A DNA stretch of 64,000 nucleotides. It comes from Himantopus leucocephalus (Eukaryota; Chordata; Aves; Charadriiformes; Recurvirostridae). Positions 51,747-61,181 of this stretch are shown here, piece by piece; positions within the stretch are counted from its first letter, which is position 1, and the number at the start of each line of letters is the position of its first letter. Under the pieces are notes generated by a model. The model saw only the letters and a program-made list of their open reading frames with translations, did no database searches and was not told the origin of the DNA. The stretch covers positions 3,644,292 to 3,708,291 of the forward strand of contig RSEF01000020.1 of assembly GCA_003993805.1 (NCBI GenBank), given 5' to 3'. The position numbers were made by a program, and so were the translations under genes.

Positions 51747-51766
51747 ACTTTCCTATCTCGCGCCAA
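51747..51766 (-). promoter_or_regulatory. MYBL2: MYBL2 E2F site with adjacent CHR-like repressor element
   Basis: On the coding strand this reads TTGGCGCGAGATAGGAAAGT, 32-51 bases before the start codon. From memory, the mammalian B-myb promoter has an almost identical block: an E2F site (TTGGCGGGAG) directly followed by a downstream repression/CHR element (ATAGGAAAGT). Together they keep the gene off in G0 through E2F4-p130/DREAM and release it in late G1. One base differs in the E2F core (GGCGC for GGCGG), still within the E2F consensus. No TATA box is nearby. Confidence 0.8.
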
Positions 51767-52450
51767 CGGCGCCCCCCCGCCCGCGCGGGGCCGGGCCGCG
51801 CATGCGCGCTGCCGCCTCCCGCCCGCACAAAGAGGCGCGCGCGGGAGGGCGCCCGCCCGCCCCGCCCCCGGTGAGTCCCGTTCCCCCCCCCGCACCGGGG
51901 TCCGGCGGGGATCCCCCCCCCGGTGAGCCCTCCGGAGGGGGAGCCGCCCCNCGAAACGACGGCAGCGGGCAGCCCTGGGCGCGGGTAGGAGGATCCCCCC
52001 CTCCCCGGTCACCCCCGCAAAACCCGGTAAGGCGGCCCCGGGCGGGCTGGGGGTGCCCCGAGAACCCCCTGAGCCCACGGCTTTGCCCCGGGAAGGGGTT
52101 TGCTTCTGTCCCCGCACCGCTGGGGTCACCGCACGCCACGGCCACCCGTGCCATCCCCCTCCCGCCGAAACGGGGGGAAAAAAGAGCAAATGAACATTAA
52201 CCGCCTCCCGCTCCGGGGGTGCGCTGGGGGGTGGGGGGTGTCCCCGCGGGTCTGGCGCTGCCGAGGAGACAACATTGTGTCACCAAAGCTCTGGAATGCT
52301 TTAATAAAAGTTAAACCGAGTTTGGTGTTTGGGTTCCCCCCCCGCCCCGTCCCCCCGACGCGGCTGAACGTACGATCGCTCCTCACAGACAATNGGGTGG
52401 CGGCACTGTCACGCCGTCGCTGTCACACCGCGCGGGGAAAGCGGCAGAAC

Positions 52451-52800
52451 CAGGTTCCCGCTGGTTCGGGCTGTGCACACACCTGTCCCCGTGTCCCCGT
52501 CCCCGTCCCAGCTATGATGTCCGTGCTCTGCCTCTGCACCGGGATGCTCCCGGCCAGGACCAAAGCTTGAGAGAGCTGCCACCTTGTTGGGGACCCTCCC
52601 CGAGCGGTGTGTCTGGGCAGGAAGGCTCCACGTGTCCTTCTCCTTCTCCCACACAGAGGAGCACAGCTCCTGCTCTCCCGGCTGCAAACGCACCCCAGCC
52701 CCTGCAGGACCCCGTTTGCCCCCAGCAGTTACCCACAGCCCACCATCGCTGCCCCCGTGCTTCAAAGGAAGCAAAAACCCCTCCCTCTGCCAAACTAGCT
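52451..52800. other. Spacer between the MYBL2 CpG island and the unrecognised gene
   Basis: GC-rich unique sequence with a short GTCCCC-type repeat at about 52,487-52,510. There are no credible coding exons. Confidence 0.5.
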
Positions 52801-52909
52801 TAATTAGGAAATCAGCCTGTTAATTAACTACCAGAACTATAAAACCGCTGCAAGTAGCACTGGCAAAAAAGGATCAAGGTCTTGAAGGGGGTCTCTATAG
52901 AAGCTGAAG
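52801..52909 (+). promoter_or_regulatory. Candidate TATA promoter and non-coding exon 1 of the unrecognised plus-strand gene
   Basis: TATAAAA lies at 52,838-52,844, preceded by two homeodomain cores TAATTA at 52,801-52,806 and 52,821-52,826. About 30 bases after the TATA box a first exon could start near 52,868 and end at 52,909 in GAAG, followed by the donor GTAAGC. Joined to the acceptor at 53,894 this exon contains no ATG, and an in-frame TGA just before the junction makes the ATG at 53,920 the first usable start. The intron would be 985 bp. This is a model from signals only. Confidence 0.4.
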
Positions 52910-53919
52910 GTAAGCAGAGCTTTCTAGCCCAGCCTCTTAGCACCCAGCCTCTTAGCATGTACTTTTTATTTCCCTAGTACTTCTCACATACTAATCTATT
53001 TAAATTATCTTTAAGTACTTTAAATTAACTTTAAGTATTTTTAATCTCTTAAAGCTTTCCTTCTAGACTGACTATACAGTTCCCCCCCTCTTTAGTAAAT
53101 TCAGGAGCTTTTTATTTCTGCTTTTAATGCATTCAGTGTAAGAAATGGTTTCAGAGCACAGCTGCTGCCTTCCCCTTCCATCACCTGCCCCATTCCCTCT
53201 GGGGGCGGCTGGAAGGCAGCTGCTGGTGGAACCCCTGGTGAGAACCTCCCTCCTAGGTGGAGGGGCACCCTGAAGGAAGCTCCTGCCCATGTAGCAGAAG
53301 GCAGTGGTGTGTGGCATGAGAGCAGCCAGGAGGGCCTGTGCCCAAGGACCTCCCTCGGTGCCCTGTGGGACCCCACAGGTTGGCAGGTGGGGGATACCAT
53401 GTGTGGGGCTAAGCTGAGAGCCGCTCCTCAACCTCACCCATCCTAACCACAGCCTAGTTTCAGTGCCTCCACCTCAAAGGGACTCAACTGTAACTGGGGT
53501 TAATGAACCCTTGACTCAAGGAACAAGGGTAGTGCCTCATCTCGAGGGAAAACCAGCTCCGTCTTAGTACCTTGAGCAGATGGAGAGGTTTACTGGGACT
53601 CTTTACACCCGGGATACAAAGCTAAGAGTAGTGGTATATAGGCTGAGGCTGAATAAATACAACTCTGGGGATACTCCATGATGACCTCCAAGTGGTAAAC
53701 AGACCTTGGTGCAATTGTGTTGCTCTATAAGACAGTGACAGGCTGGATGCCCACCTGCCTGTCTTGGATCCCACTCAGCTCCTCGCTCCCCTAAGCAAGA
53801 CTGAGACAGGGTTTTGCAGCAGATCAGTTCAGCTACTCTAAGTTTGCAACTCATTAGCGAACAGTAATGAACAATAATATGTTTATTCTAACAGGGACAT
53901 CCTGGTCTCCATAAGCCTG

Positions 53920-54693
53920 ATGGTGGACAGCATGATGCAGAATCCCACCACTAACAGGCACGGTACCAGCATCCTGACCATAAAGGAAATCCTGGAAAAT
54001 GGGTTTGTGGATGGGGCCTCCAGCCATACCCATTCTTCTCCTGTCCGCAGTTATTATGTGGACAACAGCAGTGCCTCCAAACCAGACACCTGGGAGTTTC
54101 TCACGGACTTGGACAATGCAACAAAAGGCAGTTCCCTGTGTGTTGTCAAGCAGTTGGAGTCTCTGAGCAGTGGTGTGAAGACCGACCTGCACAGCCTGAC
54201 CCAGGGCACCTCCGACCACAGTCTTGTCTGCTTCTGCAAGACCCACCACAGTCAGGCCGCCTTTGACCTCTCCGGTTTGCCTTGTGAGCACCCCAGCAGA
54301 GCCGGCTGCCTGATGGACGTGGCCTCGCAGAACACCTCAACGCCATGCAAGAAGGAAAAGCATCCCAAACAGCTGGAGAGCCTGCTCTCCAAGAGTATCG
54401 AGCTCACTGGTGACGTCTCAACCCTTGGGAAGATGCCAGCACCCACGTGGGAGATCTCAGCAATAAAAGCCCCCCTGGATACCAGCCTGTCCCTTGATGC
54501 GAGCACTGAGGAGTTAAGGTTACTGGGATGCTCCAAACCAGACACGCCATCCCTGGAGACCTCTGTAGTAATTCCTCTGGCTTGGCCAGGAGCCTTCAAG
54601 AGGCACCCTACGCTGATCCACAGGTCCGCCACCCCCGAGCCCCAGCTGAGCGACCTCGAGCCCGTCCCCGCGTTTCTGCATCAGGCTCCGTGA
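53920..54693 (+). CDS. Unrecognised 257-codon protein, single coding exon between MYBL2 and IFT52
   Basis: I do not recognise this protein. The frame is open from the splice acceptor at 53,894 (TTTATTCTAACAG) through TGA at 54,691-54,693, and an AATAAA signal follows at 55,019, so this is the last exon of a real-looking gene. Codon use is strongly coding-like (CTG, GTG, AAG, GAG and GAC dominate), unlike the CpG-island frames beside it. The protein is Ser/Thr-rich with few aromatics, has no signal peptide or membrane segment, and looks mostly disordered. The clearest conserved-looking block is near the N-terminus (HGTSILTIKEILENGFVDG). Cysteines cluster in the middle (LVCFCKTHH, LPCEH, AGCLMD). 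The tail carries TPEPQLSDLEP. The eight codons before the ATG are also open (DILVSISL), so a longer spliced N-terminus is possible. Confidence 0.72.
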   Translation: MVDSMMQNPTTNRHGTSILTIKEILENGFVDGASSHTHSSPVRSYYVDNSSASKPDTWEFLTDLDNATKGSSLCVVKQLESLSSGVKTDLHSLTQGTSDHSLVCFCKTHHSQAAFDLSGLPCEHPSRAGCLMDVASQNTSTPCKKEKHPKQLESLLSKSIELTGDVSTLGKMPAPTWEISAIKAPLDTSLSLDASTEELRLLGCSKPDTPSLETSVVIPLAWPGAFKRHPTLIHRSATPEPQLSDLEPVPAFLHQAP

Positions 54694-55040
54694 CGCTGCT
54701 GCCCCGGCTCCGTGCCCGTGGGCTGCGGGGGGACAGCCCGGGGACCCCCTGTGCCGCAGAGGAGCGGGGTGCACGGAGCCGCCATCCACGCTGCGGCACA
54801 GAAGACGATCCCCCCCGTGCCCTGCGGTGCCGTGCCCTCGCTGGCTGGAGGCACCGCGTGGCGAAGGCTGCGCCCTCCGGGCCTGGGGCGACTGGAACGG
54901 CGCTGCCGGGCGGAGGAAGCTCCGGCGGTCGGTGGCAGCCCCGACAGCCACCGCCAACTGAGCAGCAGCCCCGCTGGCTCCCCCCTCCCTCCCCGATCGC
55001 TGTCTTTTGTATTAATGCAATAAAGGTATACATTTCACTC
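54694..55040 (+). other. 3' UTR of the unrecognised plus-strand gene
   Basis: About 350 bases of GC-rich sequence run from the TGA to the polyadenylation signal. The first part stays open in another frame because of its base composition, which produces misleading long ORFs on both strands. Confidence 0.65.
55019..55024 (+). terminator. Polyadenylation signal AATAAA of the plus-strand gene
   Basis: A canonical AATAAA in a short AT-rich patch within GC-rich DNA. Downstream lies TCTCTCTGCGCTCTCTGGTG, a pyrimidine- and GT-rich element suited to cleavage. Expected cleavage is near 55,040. Confidence 0.75.
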
Positions 55041-55049
55041 TCTCTGCGC

Positions 55050-55610
55050 TCTCTGGTGCGCGCCCGGCCCGCGGCTGAGCCCCGCCGGACAGGGGCGCGA
55101 AGGCCCGGCCCGGCTGCCGGCAGAACCCCGCCGCCTCCAGCGCTTCCCCACCCGTCGGCGGATCCGCGGGGCCGCCACGGAGCTCCGCGGCCCGGGGGAG
55201 GGGGCCCGACCGCTCCCGCCTCCCGCCGCGGCCGGCTTGAGGAGGGGCGACGCGCCGCGACAAGATGGCCGGGCCCTGCCCGGCCCCGCTCCTCCCCGGT
55301 GCGCGGTCCCGGGGCCGCCCCGCCCCGCCCGCCCCCGTTACCTGTCAGAGGGACCCGGGGAGGTCTCGGTGAAGGAGGGAGGCGGGAGCGCGGCCCCCGC
55401 CGCCGGGCCATGGCGGGGCTGCCGGGGGCCGCCGCTGCCCACGGGGAGCGCGGGCAGGGAGGCGGCGGCCGGGCCGGGGATCCCTCTTCTGGCGCAGCGG
55501 GGGAAGAGCAGGCGGGGAGCGGGGGGAGCGGGCCGGGGCGGCGGGGAAGGCGCCCGGGAGGGGCTCGTACTCGGTAAAACCGGCTCTCCCGAGCGTTTAC
55601 AGCTTGCTGA
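55050..55610. promoter_or_regulatory. Second CpG island, no gene clearly assigned
   Basis: Very CpG-dense sequence lies just beyond the 3' end of the plus-strand gene. It has a YY1-type site (AAGATGGCC, 55,262-55,270), GC boxes (about 55,318-55,335) and a CCATGG palindrome at 55,408-55,413 that gives well-placed ATGs on both strands. On the minus strand the ATG frame runs into CTGACAG followed by donor GTAACG (about 55,340). On the plus strand a frame runs to ACTCG followed by GTAAAA at 55,575. It is probably a promoter, for an unplaced transcript, a non-coding RNA or an alternative upstream MYBL2 start. Confidence 0.6.
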
Positions 55611-57709
55611 AGGACCAACGGGCGCTCCCCCCTTTTCTGTTAGGGGTGGACTGAGGGATGAGAAGTTGTGTTAAAAAAGGGAAAGCAGCACTAGTTTTTT
55701 GGAACCAAGTCTCGTGAATCACAGCAACTTCATCCATATATAAACCCCGCGGCTCGCTGCGTGCCTAACCTTCCCCTGGCCCAGCCTCACTTCTTCAAAG
55801 CCCTCACCCACTCGTACTCCTTCCAAATTCTGTCAATCAGCCATAAACCTTACACGTACCATATTCCCACGACCAAAGAAAGCACGCCCGTTCACAAAGT
55901 AACAGTTTAGAGAGCCAAAGGGACAGCTTTGAAAGAGAGAGGCAAGCTATGCTCACACACACATTTCACACTAGAGCTTCTGGCCAAAATCCACCCATTC
56001 AGGGGAAAAAAATAAAAATCTGTTCTTTTGCTTCAGCTGTCAGAGTGTGCTACAGCCAAACAGTAAACAGGGAGCTGCTTGTATTCTCTGGCTGCTCAGA
56101 TGACTTTTCGCTAAACCGTGTTACAACATCAGGAACAGGTGACAAAACAACTCAGAAAAAGGGCCCGGAAAGAGAATGCATTTGCAGTTTGAAGTGTAAA
56201 CACCACAGAACAGTACAAACCAGATCTATAATAAGCGAGAGGATCACACAGTTGTTTGGTTCAACTGCAGGCTGTGCCGGTTGACTGACTGGTAGTGATA
56301 CTGCAGAGGAAAGATTAAGCTTATGGTGTAAACCTGTAGCTGGAATGTACAAAGGACCCTGTGTGACAAACACAACTATGCCCGTAAAGAAAAATAAATG
56401 AAAAGAGGAAGAAATGCAAAATTTCAAACATGCTGCTATGAAAAAGGAACGTCTGCAGTGGAAGAAGAGATACAACCCCTCCTGCTAACGTAGTCAACTG
56501 GTCAGTCACTTTGCAGGTGCTTTGGGGCACCACCTTTAGGAAAACCTGCGCCAAGCTGGCATCCAAAGCGGGAAGCAATGTAAAATGAAATGACTTTTTG
56601 GGGGGTAAAAGATGAACCCATCTTTTCGAAAAAGCAGCTTTGCCATTTAAAAGGCATGGCAGAGCAAGATAAAGCACAGGTGTCACAAAGGCTGCATAGA
56701 AGGCTTGAGTTGGGGAAGAATTTAAGCTTCACAGTTTGGGTGTCAGCTTAAATGCAAAATTTTTTGGATGTCAAAGTGCAGTCTCAGTGTTGATATAAAA
56801 AAAAAGTCATTAAGACGCAGTGTTAATGATGTTGACAAATCTTTTCTTCTCACCACTCATCCTTGGCTCTATTTTTGCTGTGCACTGAGCTTCAACGTTT
56901 CACGGTCAATGAATTTCACTTGAATTTCCATTATTCTTGTACATTACCTAGCTCACTATCTCTGGGAATAGGCTAGGTATCAAATAACTAAGTAAAAATA
57001 TTCCTGAGTTTCTGCACAGTATCACTTTTTCTTAATAATGATCCATTAAATCTTAAAGTCATTTTCATCCGAATGCCATTCCTTCTTTTCAAAATTATGT
57101 ATTTCCAGTCTTATATGAAGCAGCGATCTGCAACAATGTCATATTGCGTGATTTTCACTCTTCGCCTCCCTTGGAAGAAATGTTTTCCTCCTACAGTAAC
57201 AAACCCACCTCTCCTTGGTTCACTTTGGTAGAAAGACAAAAGAAGACTGCCTCAGGGTGACAGTCTAACATAATTTCAGCAGCTCCTGTCTTTATGGCTG
57301 CATTTTCTTTTCCACAGTTCACAAACCAAAATAACAATCTTTCCCACAGTGCAATTAAGGACTACACGTACACCAGGACAACCCACAGTAAGTTTACTAC
57401 AAGACAATAAATACTGGAGCCAGAAAGAAGGACCAAACCCACATTTTCTTAGTGTAAGGTTTTTTCATATATTACAAAATTACAGTTTCAACAAAGAAGT
57501 AGAAAAATAGGAAATTATTTGGAAAGTGCCTGCAAAATACAAGCACTTCCTCAAAAGGCATTAGTTATCCAAACTTCTACGCAGAAATGATCCAAACATT
57601 CAGTGAATTACTAAGACGGTCCCAATCAATATACTGAGCACAGAGGTTGAAAAAATGGAAAAGTATGTTTTTACTAAAAGGCCTATCTCAAACTGGGAAA
57701 AGCCAGCTC
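55611..57709. other. Spacer and IFT52 3' UTR region
   Basis: AT-rich unique sequence with no coding frame. The part nearest 57,709 must contain the IFT52 3' UTR (minus strand). I found no canonical AATAAA on the minus strand in the first kilobase; an AGTAAA variant lies near 57,669. The IFT52 3' end therefore cannot be placed. Confidence 0.55.
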
Positions 57710-60700
57710 TCAGCTACCATTCTGGAATCCAACTTCACTTGTGTCAGTATCATGTTCCTTAGGTAAGGGAAAAGGAAAAAAAAAAAAAGAAAAAAAAAAA
57801 AAGAATTTTAACAATAGGGTACAGATTTTTGTCTTAACTAGGCTATTTGAGAGACAGGGAATACTTGTTAGTAGAAACAGCTGATCTGCCAATATGTTCC
57901 AAACAGACTCTGAAGCATCAAATTTACTATAAAGAATTATTTCAACACAGTACCACTTGTAACAATGCTGGTTTCACATCCACATTTAGCATTAGCCAGC
58001 GCTGTGAACGTTCATGAGGGCACACTGCTGTTACACAATGCACCATAATGAACTGCATTTAGCTGAAATTAACAAAACTACACTTGGGTGTATTAATCCC
58101 CCAATTAAAATAAATGAGAGACTTAATAAATTGAGCACCACACATTCTATAAAGATTAACAGTCATAAGTATTCTGGATCACACTTCACCGGTCTAATTT
58201 ATTATACAACAAATGTCTTAACGCATCACTGTACCTCTTGCTTGTGACAAGCGTAGCTGCTACACACACATCATCCCCAGTGCTGATACTACCAACTATT
58301 CACTTGTAATTCTGTAATTAAAAATACCTGATTCAGTTTCTTAAACTCAACCACTTGGAAGAAGATGTGCTCCAGGATATGTTTGGCATCTTGCTTCTCC
58401 TTTGGGAGTTTACTTGTTACTCCTAGGATATCACCGCATTTTCGTACATAGAACTCCAGGTCATCATCAGTACCTAAACAAGCATCCCAAGGAAGAAGAC
58501 AGTTGAATATCACACATAGCTGTATCGGCTGAGCAAAAACTTACTACAAATCTGCACCAGCTGTTGGCATTCTGGAAGGTTAAGTCCTATAACCAAGTTC
58601 AGTGGACTAGCCATGATGTATTCCTGCAGCTACTACTTTCGCACCTTGTTTAGACTTAAGGGGTGTTTAGAATAATCTTAACATTAACTTCAAACCATAA
58701 AAAGATGTGAAATAAATCAGCAAGACTGCGCAAAGCAATTATGCATGATATAGGAAATAACATCATAAAATGTCATNTAAGTCACGTTACCAGTTCCCAA
58801 GGCCTTCCAATTTCTTGGCCCAGGATGAGACCAGTGGATTTTCATAAATGAGGCCCATATTTTAAAATTAAATATAACAACAATTTTCCTCCAAAAACTT
58901 GGACTTATTATATAAACGTGTAAACAATCAGTCTGCTCTGCTTACATTTGTTTGTAATCTCTGCAAGACGAGCTTTCTCAGAGGAAAAAGTTTCATCCAA
59001 GTCAAACAGCTCCAGAGGGGGAGGAGGCAATTCTCTGAAAGCAGGTGGAAAAACCTTGAAGAGAAGAATTGGCATAGTTTATTGCCAAATATTTTTCTTG
59101 TACTTTACAGACTTCCAATATGACAACTTTGGACTTAGACTGGACTTGAAGAAACCTTTTATAAAGTCAAAAGCAACTCCAAAGACCACAATACAGAGGT
59201 ACACCTTTTTAAAAATTCAGTTTATATTTTGCAAAAATAACTGAGAAAGAGTGGAGTCACAAGCATGCCAGATTTATCACCTAGCGTCACAACTAGACAT
59301 ACTGCATTGGCAGTCTGGTTTTAGTTTTGCTCCATGCGACCCAGGTGATAGCTGAGATAGCTGAGGTACTAAGCTCACCATAACAGTTCAACACATGCCA
59401 CAAGTTGGACTCGTGTTTTTGAAGAGCAGCACATGAGACACTACTTTCAGTTGCACCCCGGCAGCTGTAAGGATCCCAGTAATGTTTCCTCAGTGGCCAA
59501 GGTAAAGAAGGATGGAGCCATGCTGGCAAAACTGAAAAGATACTCAAAGACACCTGCTTTTCGAAATAAGTTTGACACTGCCGTAGCTCGTGTTGTTGCT
59601 GCCAGCTCAAATCTCTGCTGGTAAAAGTCTGGCCAGCCCTTGCTGTAAAGGACCAACGCTCCACTTTCTACTTCCCCAAAGGATATAGGAGATGGAAGAA
59701 GAGTGGGACAGACCAGCTCCTCCCCTGGCAGCAGTCAGTGTACTGCTTACAGCACCTCTGCTTTCTGAAATACCACATTCTGTTTTCACGGTGAAGGCTG
59801 AACCAGCACCTCACAGGACTGGGAGCAGCTACTCAGCTGAAGGCTTATATACACAAGGCATTCTGCTATGGTACCAGACGCTACATTTTCAAGCTCTGTT
59901 GATAAAAAATTAGAAGCGTAAATAAGTGCTCTTTCCAAAAAGATAGTCCCTGCAATGTAATCAACTCCCAAGTGATGAATTATTACAACAGCATTTATCA
60001 ATTTTTAATTTTTTTTGAAAGAACTATGGAAATAACACACAGGTTTTACACAAAAAAAGTTTCTCCATGTGCTGTATCAGCAAGGACATTTACTCACAGC
60101 TGGCTGGAGGACAGGTAGTGGAGTCTCAAATTGAGGCTGAATGAGTTGGAGGGGTTCGTGCTTCACATTCAGCTGTTCGTAAGCTCTGTAGCACAGAAGA
60201 TGACAAAGTATGAGAAAAGAAATGATACAACATCCCTTTCCACTTGAATTTTTATGAAGACACCAGGGTCAACATTATGCACTGTTGTGGCATTAAAAAA
60301 ATGGGATGTCTAATTTTAGAAGGACCACAGAAAGCTACGTATCAATAATAAGTGACTTCTACAGCAAGCAAATTAGTTAAAATTACAACAGAGAGGACGA
60401 CAATGATAGGTGGATAAAAAATGATAATATGATGATAAAAAAGAAGGAAGTCACACCTCAATTCTTCAAGCAAGTTTTACAGGGATGAACGTGCATGAGG
60501 AAAAAGTGATCCAGTTCAAAAAGAGCAGACTTGGAATTTCAAAAAGGTTTTTCAGGAAGTCCATAACCAAAAGCTATTTTAAAAAGTTATTCGTTATGGG
60601 ATAAGAAGAGAGATACCACTATGAATACACATCTAGTGAAAATACAAGAACAACAGAGTAAGAAAGAGTGTCCACAACAGAGTAGATTTTCATGGAATAT

Positions 60701-61149
60701 GTGTTAAGCCTGCTACTATTCAACATGTTCATACCTGATCTGGGTAACAGATGAGTTATGAGGGTAACACTGAGGAGCAGATAAATCTCAAGACACAATT
60801 ATTGGGAAAGGCAAAGATGAATGAAATGCAGCTTCAGTAAATGCCAAGTAATTCAAAAGTGGAAAAACAACCAGCTCTCAGTTAAAGTACAGTTAAAGTA
60901 CCCAACATAACTGTAGATAGTTCTACTAAAAGTATCAGTTCACTGAATCAGCAATAGTCAGACAAAAAGGAGAAAACAATGTCAGAAACTACAGCTAAGA
61001 CAAGAAGCAAGAGAAAACATTGCTGTCGTGCTGTACAAATCAACTTTCTGGTATATCCATATTCAGAATGCTGCCTACAGCTCAGTCTCTTCTGCTCTCA
61101 AGCAGACACAGTGAAGTACAAACAGAAAATGCAGAATACACAATGGAAG

Positions 61150-61181
<32 letters not shown>

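Larger units (their letters stand above)
51150..52450. promoter_or_regulatory. MYBL2: CpG island over the MYBL2 5' end
   Basis: Very GC-rich and CpG-dense sequence covers MYBL2 exon 1, part of intron 1 and about 700 bp upstream. It contains a 17-base C run at 51,395-51,411 (a G-run on the coding strand), a CGG triplet repeat at 51,727-51,745 and one N at 51,951. CpG-island promoters usually fire in both directions, and a plus-strand splice donor (CCCCG then GTGAGT at 51,871) is present, so an upstream antisense transcript is possible. Confidence 0.85.

Noticed and set aside
51122..52200. Several 180-250 codon frames on both strands around the MYBL2 start
   Set aside because: They are CpG-island composition artefacts. 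Only the 20-base first coding exon of MYBL2 is supported there.
53460..53890. Possible LTR or SINE in the candidate intron
   Set aside because: A TATATAGG and AATAAATAC pair looked LTR-like, but no terminal repeats, primer-binding site or A/B boxes were found.
54528..55618. 349-codon plus and 336-codon minus frames overlapping each other
   Set aside because: Both run through the 3' UTR of the plus-strand gene and the second CpG island. They are Arg/Pro/Gly/Ala-rich and arise from stop-codon depletion.
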